From Bacteroidota bacterium (lineage in GTDB: Bacteria > Bacteroidota > Bacteroidia > Chitinophagales > Chitinophagaceae): a DNA stretch of 64,000 nt. Every line of letters starts with the position of its first letter. Position 1 is the stretch's first letter. This document shows positions 8,353 to 18,016 of this stretch, in pieces. Position numbers and translations under genes: made by a program. A model generated the notes under the pieces. The model made no database searches. It was not told where the DNA came from and saw nothing but the letters and a program-made list of their open reading frames with translations. The stretch spans positions 62,001 through 126,000 of the forward strand of contig JAFDXX010000017.1 of assembly GCA_018267705.1 (NCBI GenBank), read 5' to 3'.

Positions 8353-11300
8353 ATGGCTGTGTTTTTTAGAAAATCTTTTTTTATAATATTGTTAATATTG
8401 GGTTCTTGCACTTGTTTTGCCCAAAGAAATTATGCAACCAATTCTGTATTAGCAGTTGGTAATTGGTATAAAATTGCTATAGCCAAACAAGGCATTTATA
8501 AAATTGATGTAGCATTTTTAAATACTTTAGGAATAAATACTAATAATTTAAGCTCAGCAAGTATAAGATTATATGGAAATGGTGGAAATATGTTGGCAGA
8601 AGATAATGCTGTAACAAGAATTGATGATTTATATGAAAATGCTATTGATGTATATGATGGTGGAGATGGGATTTTTAATGGAAACGATTATTTTTTATTT
8701 TATGCCGAAGGGGCAGATAAATGGATAAAAGATAGCGTGAACAAGAGTTTCAATCATCAAAAAAATTTGTATGCAGATTCGGTTTATTATTTTATAAATA
8801 TTAGTGGAAATGGGAAACGAATAAAAACTTCTGCTGCTAATCTAATTTCTACTACAACTGTAAATTCTTATAATGAAAGATACTTTTATGAAAACGATAA
8901 AGTAAATTTTTTAAATAGCGGTAAAGAATGGTATGGCGAAGAGTTTAGCACCGTAAATGGAAATACACTTTCAAGAAATTTTCCGGTTGATTTTACAGGT
9001 TTTGTTGTTAACCAACCTATTCAATTAAATACAAGTTTAGCAAGTAGAAGTATTGGCGGCAACAGCAATTTTTTGATAAACATTAATAATCAATTTGTTC
9101 AAAACATAAATATAGCAGGTGTTTCAGGTTATTTTTTAGATGCATATGCAGTTCAATCAAATCAATCGGTAACTTATATTCCCAATCAATCTCCTTTTAA
9201 TATTTCTATTAACTATAATCAAACTGTTGCAGGTGCACAAGGTTGGTTAAACTGGTTTGAAATTTTGGGAAGAAAAAATTTAGCGATGAATAATGCCAAC
9301 CAATTGTTTTTTAGAGATTGGAATTCGGTGGCTGCAACTTCTGTTCCTCAATTTGTTATTTCTGGAACAACTAATGCAACAACTGTTTGGGATATTACCA
9401 ATACTTTGGAACCTGTAAAAATGAATACTTCATTCATTGCCAACCAAACAACTTTTATTAATACGGCAGAAAATTTAAAAGAATATGTGTGTTTCAATAA
9501 TTTAAACTTTTTAATTCCGGTTGCATTAGGAAAAATAAGTAATCAAAATTTGCACAATAGTTCGGTAGCAGATTATTTAATTATTACACCTTCTGATTTT
9601 GAAACCGAAGCTCAAAAATTAGCTGCTTTTCATACGCAACAATATGGATACAAAGTAGTGGTGGCTTTAACCAATCAAATATATAATGAGTTTTCATCAG
9701 GTATTAAAGACCCCGCGGCCATAAGAGATTTTATTAAAATGTATTACGATAAAGCAGGCTCAGATTCAACCAAAAAACCAAAATATCTTTTACTGTTTGG
9801 TGCAGCATCGTACGATTATAAAAACAGAGTGGCCAACAACACCAATTTTGTTCCTTCTTATGAAAGTACAAATTCATTAGATCCTTTATCTACTTATGTT
9901 TCAGACGATTTCTTCGGATTCTTAAATGATAGCGATAATATAAATACAAACATAACCTCATCATCCAATAATATACTTAGTGTGGGGATAGGAAGATTGC
10001 CTGCAAGAAACAAGAACGAAGCAGCGATAATGGTACAAAAAATTATCAATTACCATACTAAATATTATTTGGGTAATTGGAAGAACGAGTGCATATTTGT
10101 GGCGGATGATAAAGACAATGATACACACCTGTATGATGCCGAATTAAACTCTACAGATGCAGCATTGTCCTATCCTGAGTTTAACATAACTAAATTATAT
10201 TTAGATGCATTTCCACTTGTGAGTGGGAGCGGCGGAGCTTTTTATCCCGGAGTCAATTCAGCTATTGTGAGTAAAGTTTCAAACGGAATTTTCTTATTTA
10301 ATTATAACGGTCACGGAGGTTATAGGCAATTAGCAGATGAGGCGGTTTTAAGTGCAGATGAAACTAAACAATTTCATAATAGCACTAAGCTGCCTTTATT
10401 TATTACAGCCACTTGTGATTTTGCCCCGTATGATGATCCATCAAAAAACTCATTAGGCGGAAGTTTACTGTATAATGATAGTACGGGAGCTATTGCATTA
10501 ATGACAACTACCAGAGCTGTTTTTGCCAATAGTAACAGGGTAATGAATGATAATTATATAAAATTTGCTTTTACTGCCAATTCAAATGGTAATTATTTAA
10601 CCTTAGGAGATGCCGTAAAACAAGCAAAAAATTATACTTATCAAACCTTAAACGATGTATTGAATAATAGGAAGTTTACACTTTTAGGAGATCCTGCTAT
10701 GAGGCTTGCTTTTCCAAAATATAAAATGCAGTTAGATAGTATTAATAACCACCTTGTTCTAGGAAACGATACTTTAAAAGCATTAGAAAAATATACATTA
10801 GCGGGAAGCATTACAGATGCTTCAGGAAATATATTCAATAATTTTAATGGAACAGCATATCCAACTTTGTTTGATAAACCACAAACTGTTTCAACTTTAG
10901 GAAATAACCCTGCAAGTCCCGTAACAACATTTACACAACAAACCAATATTATTTATAAAGGGAAAGCAACGGTTACAAACGGAAAATTCAGTTTTTCATT
11001 TGTAGTGCCTAAAGATATCAATTATAACGTTGGAAACGGGAAGTTAAGTTTATATGCCGATAACGGAAACACAGATGCAGCAGGTGTTTCAACAAACTTT
11101 AAAATAGGAAATACATCGTCAAATATTAATACCGATAATGTTGGCCCCGATATTAAAATTTATTTGAATGATTATAATTTTAAAGATGGCGGTTTAGCCA
11201 ACGAAACTCCATTATTATTAGTAAAGTTGGCAGATACTTCGGGTATAAACACAACGGGTTTAAGTATAGGACACGATATAACTGCAGTAATAGATGGAGA

Positions 11301-11790
11301 TGAAAGAAATTTAATTGTGTTGAACAATTATTACGAAGCAGCATTAAATAGCTATCAACAAGGAACGGTAACATATCAATTACCCCTTCTTGCCGAAGGC
11401 ATTCATTCCATAAAAATAAAAGCTTGGGATGTAGTAAATAATTCAAATGAAGCAACCATTCATTTTAAAGTTTCCAAACAAGAAAAATTAGTTATTAAAA
11501 ATTTATATAATTTTCCTAATCCGTTTAGTAATAAAACAACTTTTTCTTTTGAACACAATCAACCCGGTGCTGATTTAAGTGTGCAACTGAATATCTATAA
11601 TTTTAATGGAGCATTGGTGCAAAGTTTTAGTAAACAAGTAAATAATGCAGGAGATAGAAATATAGATTTTGAATGGGATGGAACAACTGCTGGCGGAAGG
11701 AAAGCTTTGTCGGGTAATTATATTTATCGTATTATTGTACAAACAAATAACCAAACTGCTACATTAACTCAGCAGTTATACTTACACTAA
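8353..11790 (+). CDS. porU: Type IX secretion system C-terminal sortase PorU
   Basis: Cleaves the C-terminal sorting domain of T9SS cargo at the cell surface and links the cargo to a surface anchor, in a complex with PorV. After a signal peptide ending in CFAQ the 1145-aa protein has a C25-type caspase-like domain with NYNGHGG (His654) and ITATCDF (Cys688), the expected dyad. Its C terminus (FPNPFSNKTTFSF ... ALSGNYIYRI ... QQLYLH) resembles a T9SS type A sorting domain, as known for PorU. The ATG at 8353 is preferred to a TTG nine bases upstream. gldJ is divergent and porV follows immediately. Confidence 0.93.
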   Translation: MAVFFRKSFFIILLILGSCTCFAQRNYATNSVLAVGNWYKIAIAKQGIYKIDVAFLNTLGINTNNLSSASIRLYGNGGNMLAEDNAVTRIDDLYENAIDVYDGGDGIFNGNDYFLFYAEGADKWIKDSVNKSFNHQKNLYADSVYYFINISGNGKRIKTSAANLISTTTVNSYNERYFYENDKVNFLNSGKEWYGEEFSTVNGNTLSRNFPVDFTGFVVNQPIQLNTSLASRSIGGNSNFLININNQFVQNINIAGVSGYFLDAYAVQSNQSVTYIPNQSPFNISINYNQTVAGAQGWLNWFEILGRKNLAMNNANQLFFRDWNSVAATSVPQFVISGTTNATTVWDITNTLEPVKMNTSFIANQTTFINTAENLKEYVCFNNLNFLIPVALGKISNQNLHNSSVADYLIITPSDFETEAQKLAAFHTQQYGYKVVVALTNQIYNEFSSGIKDPAAIRDFIKMYYDKAGSDSTKKPKYLLLFGAASYDYKNRVANNTNFVPSYESTNSLDPLSTYVSDDFFGFLNDSDNINTNITSSSNNILSVGIGRLPARNKNEAAIMVQKIINYHTKYYLGNWKNECIFVADDKDNDTHLYDAELNSTDAALSYPEFNITKLYLDAFPLVSGSGGAFYPGVNSAIVSKVSNGIFLFNYNGHGGYRQLADEAVLSADETKQFHNSTKLPLFITATCDFAPYDDPSKNSLGGSLLYNDSTGAIALMTTTRAVFANSNRVMNDNYIKFAFTANSNGNYLTLGDAVKQAKNYTYQTLNDVLNNRKFTLLGDPAMRLAFPKYKMQLDSINNHLVLGNDTLKALEKYTLAGSITDASGNIFNNFNGTAYPTLFDKPQTVSTLGNNPASPVTTFTQQTNIIYKGKATVTNGKFSFSFVVPKDINYNVGNGKLSLYADNGNTDAAGVSTNFKIGNTSSNINTDNVGPDIKIYLNDYNFKDGGLANETPLLLVKLADTSGINTTGLSIGHDITAVIDGDERNLIVLNNYYEAALNSYQQGTVTYQLPLLAEGIHSIKIKAWDVVNNSNEATIHFKVSKQEKLVIKNLYNFPNPFSNKTTFSFEHNQPGADLSVQLNIYNFNGALVQSFSKQVNNAGDRNIDFEWDGTTAGGRKALSGNYIYRIIVQTNNQTATLTQQLYLH

Positions 11791-11864
11791 AAAGTTTGAA
11801 TGATTTAATTTCTACTCCAAAATTTTACTGTTACTTAAAATTCAATCATTCACAACTTTCTGCT

Positions 11865-13025
11865 ATGACAAAAAGGTTTTATAAACTAACAATTGCATTT
11901 ATTAGTATTTTTTGTTGTGCTGTATATGCTCAAGCACAGCAAAGCGTAAACATTGTAACAACTGCTGTTCCCTTCTTGCGTATTAATCCCGATGCAAGGG
12001 GCGGTGCAATGGGTGATGCAGGTATTGCAACATTGCCCGATGCTAATTCTTCTTATTGGAATATTGCAAAAACTCCTTTCCTAAAAAACAACTCGGGTTT
12101 AAGTTTAAATTATACACCTTGGTTAAAAGATTTAGGATTAAATGATGTGTATTTAGCAAGTTTAGCAGGTTTTTATAAAATAGATGATAACCAAGCTATA
12201 TCAGCATCATTACGTTATTTTAGTTTGGGAAATATTGTGTTTACAGATTATTCGGGTAATACATTAAGCTCATACAGGCCAAGAGAATTTGCTTTTGATG
12301 CGGGCTATTCTATAAAACTATCCGATAATCTTGCTTTAGGTGTTGCAGCCAGATACATCAATTCATCTTTAGCCAGTGGCGATGTAAATAATAGTGGTGT
12401 AGTATATAAAGCAGGAACATCAATTGCTGCAGATTTAGGTTTATACTATAACGGTATTCAAAGTGATGGTCATGGTTTTTCGTGGGGAATTGCACTTTCA
12501 AATTTAGGAACCAAAATTGGGTACACCAGTGATGCGAAAAATAAAGATTTTATTCCGGCCAACTTTGGTATTGGTGCAGCTTACACATCGGTAATAAATG
12601 AAAGTAGCAAAATAACTTTTGCCTTAGATATTAATAAATTATTAGTACCTGCAGCACCACAAGCAACAGGTAATACCACAACCGATTCTACTTTATTGGC
12701 AGATTACAGAAATCAAAGTGTAATGAGTAGTTGGTTTAAATCTTTCGGAGATGGCACAAGTTTAACTGCAAGCATACAAGCATCATTAGGTGCAGAATTT
12801 TGGTATGATAATAAATTTGCATTAAGAGCAGGTTATTTTTATCAAGATAAAAGCAGTGGTCGTAATCCGTTTTTTTCTGTAGGTGCAGGTATCAAATACG
12901 ATTTTTTAGGGGTGAATTTATCTTACTTAGTTCCATCCGGTAATGGTATTACACGCAATCCGCTTTCAAATACTTTAAGGTTAGGAATTAGTTTTGATTT
13001 AGATGGGAATAAAGCAACGTATTAA
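11865..13025 (+). CDS. porV: Type IX secretion outer membrane shuttle protein PorV
   Basis: A FadL-like outer membrane beta-barrel that binds T9SS cargo leaving the translocon and delivers it to PorU. The ATG at 11865 (386 aa) gives a proper signal peptide (MTKRFYKLTIAF to AQAQQ); an upstream frame start at 11796 would put 23 unrelated residues before it. Family features are FLRINPDARGGAMGDAG near the mature N terminus, repeated amphipathic strands, and a barrel end LRLGISFDL. It follows porU by 74 bases and precedes ispF by three. Confidence 0.93.
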   Translation: MTKRFYKLTIAFISIFCCAVYAQAQQSVNIVTTAVPFLRINPDARGGAMGDAGIATLPDANSSYWNIAKTPFLKNNSGLSLNYTPWLKDLGLNDVYLASLAGFYKIDDNQAISASLRYFSLGNIVFTDYSGNTLSSYRPREFAFDAGYSIKLSDNLALGVAARYINSSLASGDVNNSGVVYKAGTSIAADLGLYYNGIQSDGHGFSWGIALSNLGTKIGYTSDAKNKDFIPANFGIGAAYTSVINESSKITFALDINKLLVPAAPQATGNTTTDSTLLADYRNQSVMSSWFKSFGDGTSLTASIQASLGAEFWYDNKFALRAGYFYQDKSSGRNPFFSVGAGIKYDFLGVNLSYLVPSGNGITRNPLSNTLRLGISFDLDGNKATY

Positions 13026-13028
13026 ATA

Positions 13029-13514
13029 ATGACAAAACTAAGAATTGGTTACGGTGTAGATTTTCATCAATTAATAGAAGAGAGAGATTTGTGGATAGGC
13101 GGAGTGAAAATTCCTCACACAAAAGGAACTTTAGGTCATAGTGATGCCGATGTTTTATTACATGCCATTTGCGATGCATTATTAGGAGCTGCTTGCTTAG
13201 GAGATATTGGCAAACATTTTCCCGATACTTCTAACGAATTCAAAAATATTGACAGCAAAATATTGCTAAAAAAAACGGTTGAATTAATACAAGAACAAGG
13301 GTATCATATTATAAATATTGATTCCTCACTTTGTTTGGAAGCACCCAAAATAAAACCTTATATAGAACAAATGCAGCAAACCATTGCAGCTATTTGTGCA
13401 ATTGAAGTGAATGATGTTTCCATAAAAGCAACTACTACCGAAAAAATGGGTTTTGTAGGTAGAGAAGAAGGTTTAATAGCTTATTCAACTGTATTAATAG
13501 AAAGAAACAATTAA
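13029..13514 (+). CDS. ispF: 2-C-methyl-D-erythritol 2,4-cyclodiphosphate synthase
   Basis: Fifth enzyme of the MEP isoprenoid pathway, forming MEcPP from CDP-ME 2-phosphate. Metal ligands are visible in GYGVDFHQL (Asp and His) and in GHSDADVLLHAICDALLGAA. GDIGKHFPDT and the C-terminal KATTTEKMGFVGREEG are also typical. Its 161 aa match the family. It is sandwiched between porV (three-base gap) and the exosortase gene (one-base gap), so it is probably translated from the same message as both. Isoprenoids feed the undecaprenyl carrier used by the glycan locus downstream. Confidence 0.97.
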   Translation: MTKLRIGYGVDFHQLIEERDLWIGGVKIPHTKGTLGHSDADVLLHAICDALLGAACLGDIGKHFPDTSNEFKNIDSKILLKKTVELIQEQGYHIINIDSSLCLEAPKIKPYIEQMQQTIAAICAIEVNDVSIKATTTEKMGFVGREEGLIAYSTVLIERNN

Positions 13515-13515
13515 A

Positions 13516-14118
13516 GTGTTTAATCCTGTAACATCTATAAAAAAAACATGGGTAGAAATACCGGCTGAAGTACAAACCTTTCTTAAAAAGGTATTGGCAA
13601 TTTTTATTGTATGGAAATTATTATACACTTTTATTTTATTCCCCTTAAAAACACCTGATACACAGTTAAGAAATGCCACCAGTTGGGGTACAATACAACT
13701 TTTAAAGTTGAAATTTCCTCAAAGTATTATTTTGAAAGAAAACAAAGTAAGTACAGATAAATTAACAGGAGAAGAAACCAATTCTGATATTATTCTAAAA
13801 GATAACCGAAAAATTATTGGCATTGCAGATGCTTGTAACGGACTTGAATTATATGTACTGTATATTGCATTTTTACTTTGTTTCTCTGCCAAATGGACTA
13901 AAATAATTACTTATGTTTTAGTAGGTTCTGCTGTTATTTATGTTGGTAATATTTTACGTTGTTATTTTATCAGTTTAATGAATATCGATAGATTTAATTT
14001 AATAGAAGTGGCACACCATTATGTGTTTAAATTAGTTATGTACGCCGTAATTTTTAGCTTATGGGTATTGTTTTTAAAAACAAAAAAACAAAAACTTGCA
14101 GTGGCTGAAACAAAATAA
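13516..14118 (+). CDS. Exosortase family transpeptidase-like membrane protein (XrtF/XrtX-like)
   Basis: A multi-pass membrane protein of the exosortase/archaeosortase superfamily, which processes proteins with short C-terminal sorting tails, usually where exopolysaccharide is made. The three signature residues are in place: Cys107 in ADACNGLEL, Arg148 in GNILRCYF and His167/168 in VAHHYVFK, each near a hydrophobic helix. It has 200 aa with about five membrane segments. The start is GTG, one base after the ispF stop. The next gene encodes a partner-like membrane protein overlapping by 23 bases. The subfamily (XrtF, XrtX or other) cannot be settled by eye, and no sorting-tail substrate was recognised in the window. 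Confidence 0.85.
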   Translation: MFNPVTSIKKTWVEIPAEVQTFLKKVLAIFIVWKLLYTFILFPLKTPDTQLRNATSWGTIQLLKLKFPQSIILKENKVSTDKLTGEETNSDIILKDNRKIIGIADACNGLELYVLYIAFLLCFSAKWTKIITYVLVGSAVIYVGNILRCYFISLMNIDRFNLIEVAHHYVFKLVMYAVIFSLWVLFLKTKKQKLAVAETK

Positions 14119-14521
14119 ACGAGAGCTGATAGTACTATTGCTTATTGCAATTATTTGTTGGTTTGGTTATCGGTTTTTATATGAAAATGATTATAAAAAA
14201 AACCTACCGAGGATGATAGGACATTTTATTAATTTTTCGTGGTTTTTAATTATCATGGCTTTGGGTTATATTGGGTTGATGAAAAATGCAAATAAATGGA
14301 AGAAAAAAATTTGGATATTGATTCATATTATTGCTTTACTATTTTTAATGGCGGGAGGTTTAATTGAAAAAGCTGCGAATAAAGTTGTAACACTAGAATG
14401 GATAGACTTATTTGGGTTAACACGTAGCTTTTTCACTTCACCAATGCCTTTTTTAATTATTTGGTTATTACCTTCCATTTTTAAGCTAAATGGAAATACA
14501 AATTCAAATTCAGTTTCATGA
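14096..14521 (+). CDS. Exosortase-associated small membrane protein
   Basis: A 141-aa protein with four predicted membrane helices (near residues 12-28, 45-64, 73-93 and 113-130). It lies directly after the exosortase with a 23-base overlap and ends in an ATGA overlap with the export gene. Bacteroidota exosortases of the XrtF/XrtX type are commonly followed by such a protein, which is the basis of the name. The only in-frame start is TTG at 14096 (CTG at 14105 is the alternative). Its function is unknown; a role in exosortase assembly or substrate recognition is inference. Confidence 0.7.
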   Translation: MQWLKQNKRELIVLLLIAIICWFGYRFLYENDYKKNLPRMIGHFINFSWFLIIMALGYIGLMKNANKWKKKIWILIHIIALLFLMAGGLIEKAANKVVTLEWIDLFGLTRSFFTSPMPFLIIWLLPSIFKLNGNTNSNSVS

Positions 14522-16911
14522 AATTTTTAAAACTTTTTCTTGTTTTTCTTATTGTAACGGTAACAGGGTTTGCTCAGGCAAATGTAAATATTGATGCTCT
14601 TACCGATGAACAATTGCAACAATTTATGGCACAGGCAAAACTTACCGGATTAAGTGATGCTGAATTAGAAACCAAAGCCAAAGAAAAAGGCTTGTCGAGC
14701 GATCAAATTGCCAAACTACGTACAAGAATTAATAATTTAAGTTCAAGTTCATCAAGTAATAGCTCTGCTAAATCTATTGCAGATACTTTAGTTTCTAGAC
14801 AAAAAATTGTTGAACAAAATATTGTTCAAGCTAAAACAACAGTTAAATCAAAAATATTTGGTGCAGAATTGTTTAACAACAGCAATTTAACTTTCGAGCC
14901 TAACCTTAAAATTCCTACTCCGCGTAACTACGTATTAGGTGTAGGCGATGTAATTGCCATTGATGTATTCGGTTATTCTGATGCAAAATATAGTTTAAGA
15001 GTTAATGAAGAAGGTCTTGTTCGTATTCCGTATGTAAGCCCTTTAAAAGTAACAGGTTTAACTTTTGATGATGCACAGAAAAAAATAACACAATCACTTT
15101 CTAAAGTATATCCCGAAATTTTAACCGGTAAAACATCTGTACAAGTTTCATTAGGGCAAATAAGAACCATACGTGTTACCTTAATTGGAGAAATAACCAA
15201 ACCAGGTACTTATTTTTTAAGCTCATTATCTTCTATTGCCAATGCATTATATGTTTCAGGAGGGCCAAATGAGAATGGTTCTTTCAGAAGTATAGATTTA
15301 ATTCGCAACGGAAAAAAAATTACAACTTTTGATTTATATGATTTTTTATTAAAAGGAGATTTAACTAATAATAGAAGATTAGAAGATGATGATATTGTAA
15401 AAGTAAACCCCTACACTAAAAGAGTTGAACTAACCGGTGCTATAAAACGTAAAGCTATTTATGAAACCAAAAATGGTGAAACACTGGGCTCTGTTATAGA
15501 TTTTGCCGGTGGCTTTGCAGATGGTGCATACAAAGAATTTTTTACCGTAACCAGAATGGGCGATAAAGAAAAAGAAATTATAAATATTACAAAAAACAAC
15601 TATCCTTCTTTTGAGTTAAAAAGTGGAGATATAATTATTGTAGATAGTATTACTAATCGGTTTACCAATCGTGTATCTATTAATGGTTCAGTATTTCATC
15701 CCGGTAATTATGCCTTAGATAATGGCACTACAAAATTAAGCCAGCTTATTGCCAAAGCAGGGTTAAAAGAAGAGGCCTATTTAAAAAGAGGATTGATAAA
15801 AAGATTGCAAGATAATTTTATGCCACAAGCCATTGATTTTAATGTAGCAGATATCATAAACGGTAAAAACGATCTTGATTTACGAAGAGAAGATAGTATT
15901 AAAATATATTCTATTTTTGAATTACAAGAAAATTATAATATAATTGTACAAGGCGAGGTAAATACTCCGGGTATTTATGATTATGCCGATAGTATGAAAT
16001 TGCAAGATGCTCTTATTATTGCCGGCGGGTTAAAAGACGGTGCTACCGATAAAAAAATAGAAATTTCTAGAAGAATAAAAATGGGAATGGCTGCAGATTC
16101 TAATGCGTATGCTATTGTAGAATCTTTTTCTTTAGATGAATACAACAGCAGAAAAACCACACTAAAACCTTTTGATGTAATTACCGTAAGAAAAGACCCA
16201 TTATATAAAGATCAAAAAATTGTTACAATACAAGGCGAAGTTCAATATCCGGGAAAGTATATTCTGCAAAACAGTAAAGAAACGATGACCGATTTAATTA
16301 CCCGTGCAGGTGGTTTAAAGTCAAGTGCTTATGTTTCTAGTGCTATTTTATTAAGAAATTCATATAGAGATAATTTAGAAAGACAATTGGCGGAAAGTAA
16401 AGCATATTATACTACTTCTCAAAGTAGAGATTCTACTACAAAAGATATTTTTTACGCCGAAATAAAAACACCAAGACAAATTGTAAATATCCATCTTGAA
16501 AAAGCATTGGCAGCACCACATGGAATAGATGATATTGCTATAGAAGAAGGCGATATATTAAAAATACCACAATATAAAGGAACAGTGCAAACTATTGGCG
16601 GTGTATATGTTCCTCGTAAAATAAATTTCAATAATGAACTTTCATTTAGTGATGCTATTAGTGAGTCAGGCGGTTTTTTAACCAATGCTGCCAAAAGAAA
16701 AGTATTTGTACAATATCCTAATGGGGAAGTAAAAAAATCTCATAGTTTTTTATTTTTCCGAAGCTACCCTAAATTAAAACCTGGTTCAGAAATATTTATA
16801 CCATTAAAACCTGAACGCAAACCAATGTCTACCGGAGAAATTATAGGTATAAGTAGTGCATTGGCGGGCATGGCAAGCATTATATATGGTATAATTAACT
16901 TAAAAAAATAA
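14518..16911 (+). CDS. Polysaccharide export protein with SLBB repeats (Wza/OPX-like)
   Basis: Outer-membrane polysaccharide export protein for the Wzy-dependent glycan of this locus. Its 797 aa comprise a signal peptide (to FAQA), a helical Ser-rich region (residues 20-100), a Poly_export domain (NYVLGVGDVIAIDVFG near 139) and several SLBB beta-grasp repeats, each beginning with a phrase like VTLIGEITKPGTYFL, IVQGEVNTPGIYDY or VTIQGEVQYPGKYIL. A C-terminal hydrophobic helix (GIISSALAGMASIIYG-like, near 775-792) is probably the outer-membrane segment. The start ATG overlaps the preceding stop codon. Long multi-SLBB forms like this are typical of Bacteroidota. Confidence 0.92.
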   Translation: MKFLKLFLVFLIVTVTGFAQANVNIDALTDEQLQQFMAQAKLTGLSDAELETKAKEKGLSSDQIAKLRTRINNLSSSSSSNSSAKSIADTLVSRQKIVEQNIVQAKTTVKSKIFGAELFNNSNLTFEPNLKIPTPRNYVLGVGDVIAIDVFGYSDAKYSLRVNEEGLVRIPYVSPLKVTGLTFDDAQKKITQSLSKVYPEILTGKTSVQVSLGQIRTIRVTLIGEITKPGTYFLSSLSSIANALYVSGGPNENGSFRSIDLIRNGKKITTFDLYDFLLKGDLTNNRRLEDDDIVKVNPYTKRVELTGAIKRKAIYETKNGETLGSVIDFAGGFADGAYKEFFTVTRMGDKEKEIINITKNNYPSFELKSGDIIIVDSITNRFTNRVSINGSVFHPGNYALDNGTTKLSQLIAKAGLKEEAYLKRGLIKRLQDNFMPQAIDFNVADIINGKNDLDLRREDSIKIYSIFELQENYNIIVQGEVNTPGIYDYADSMKLQDALIIAGGLKDGATDKKIEISRRIKMGMAADSNAYAIVESFSLDEYNSRKTTLKPFDVITVRKDPLYKDQKIVTIQGEVQYPGKYILQNSKETMTDLITRAGGLKSSAYVSSAILLRNSYRDNLERQLAESKAYYTTSQSRDSTTKDIFYAEIKTPRQIVNIHLEKALAAPHGIDDIAIEEGDILKIPQYKGTVQTIGGVYVPRKINFNNELSFSDAISESGGFLTNAAKRKVFVQYPNGEVKKSHSFLFFRSYPKLKPGSEIFIPLKPERKPMSTGEIIGISSALAGMASIIYGIINLKK

Positions 16912-16921
16912 TTAATTGCTA

Positions 16922-18001
16922 ATGAATAGCGATATGCAACCGGCTAGTAATGTAAATAACAATGATGAAATTTCATTGCAAGAATTAATTGCAAAAACCA
17001 AAGCTTTTTTTAAATATTTAAAAAGCAAATGGTTACAACTATTTATTGCCGGCATAATAGGTGGTTTATTAGGATTGGGTTTCTATTATATTCAAAGCCC
17101 TAAATACACAGCAACTTGTACTTTTATTTTAGAAGAAAAAAGTGCAGGTGGTAGTGGTTTGGCAGGGCTGGCTTCAAGTTTTGGTTTTGAGGTTGGTAGT
17201 GCAATGGGAAGCAGTTTATTTGCAGGAGATAATTTGTTGGAAATTATTCCATCAAAAAATATTGTAGAAAAAGTATTACTTAGTAGAGTAGATAGCAGTT
17301 CAAATCAAACATTAGCAGATTTATTTTTAGAATTTACCAAATTAAAACAAGGTTGGGCTAAAAAGGAAAGATTAGCCAATATCAACTTCGCTACCTTACC
17401 TAGTAACGGGCAAATGAGTTTAGTACAAGACAGTGTATTGAATGATATTTATGGCAAAGTAGTTAAAACTTATTTAGGGGTAGATTGGCTTAGAAAAAAA
17501 GCATCACTTATTAAAGTTTCTGTTACCAGTAAAAACGAAAAATTTTCGAAATATTTAACAGAACGTGTAGTAAACGAAGCTAAAATTTTATATATAACTT
17601 TAAAAACAGGCACTTCTCAAGCTAATGTAAATCGGTTGCAAAAAAGAGCAGATTCATTATATGCTTTGCTCAACAATAAATCTTATCAAGCAGCGGAAAC
17701 ACAAATAATGAATGTAAACCCTATAATGAAACCTGCTATTGTTGCTACAGAAATTTCGGTAAGAGACAAAACGGTAATAGCTACTATTTATGCAGAAGTA
17801 ATGAAGAATTTAGAAACTAGTAAAATATTGTTAAGCCAACAAACACCGGTAATACAAATTTTAGATAAATCGGAGTTCCCATTGGTGATGGAAAAAACGA
17901 GAAAACTTTACTTATTAATAATTGGTAGTTTTTCTTTATTTATGATAGTTTTTTTTGTTATTTTTGGAATATTTTGTTTTTCTTATTTAAAAATAAAATG
18001 A
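16922..18001 (+). CDS. Wzz-type chain-length determinant / polysaccharide co-polymerase
   Basis: Inner-membrane protein that regulates chain length and couples polymerisation to export. It has a Wzz domain with an N-terminal helix (LFIAGIIGGLLGLGFYYI), the PKYTATCTFILEE segment just after it, a periplasmic coiled region and a C-terminal helix (LYLLIIGSFSLFMIVFFVIF). At 359 aa it ends right after that helix, so there is no BY-kinase domain. The ATG at 16922 is preferred to a TTG at 16916. It lies ten bases after the export gene. Confidence 0.88.
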   Translation: MNSDMQPASNVNNNDEISLQELIAKTKAFFKYLKSKWLQLFIAGIIGGLLGLGFYYIQSPKYTATCTFILEEKSAGGSGLAGLASSFGFEVGSAMGSSLFAGDNLLEIIPSKNIVEKVLLSRVDSSSNQTLADLFLEFTKLKQGWAKKERLANINFATLPSNGQMSLVQDSVLNDIYGKVVKTYLGVDWLRKKASLIKVSVTSKNEKFSKYLTERVVNEAKILYITLKTGTSQANVNRLQKRADSLYALLNNKSYQAAETQIMNVNPIMKPAIVATEISVRDKTVIATIYAEVMKNLETSKILLSQQTPVIQILDKSEFPLVMEKTRKLYLLIIGSFSLFMIVFFVIFGIFCFSYLKIK

Positions 18002-18016
18002 TGTTATATTATAATT

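Noticed and set aside
8353..11790. PorU gene read as a secreted gingipain-type protease
   Set aside because: The C25 dyad is shared, but length, C-terminal region and position between gldJ and porV fit the T9SS sortase.
11796..11864. Upstream start of porV
   Set aside because: It would bury the signal peptide behind 23 unrelated residues.
16922..18001. Wzc-type tyrosine autokinase
   Set aside because: The protein ends right after its second membrane helix; no Walker motifs or tyrosine cluster follow.
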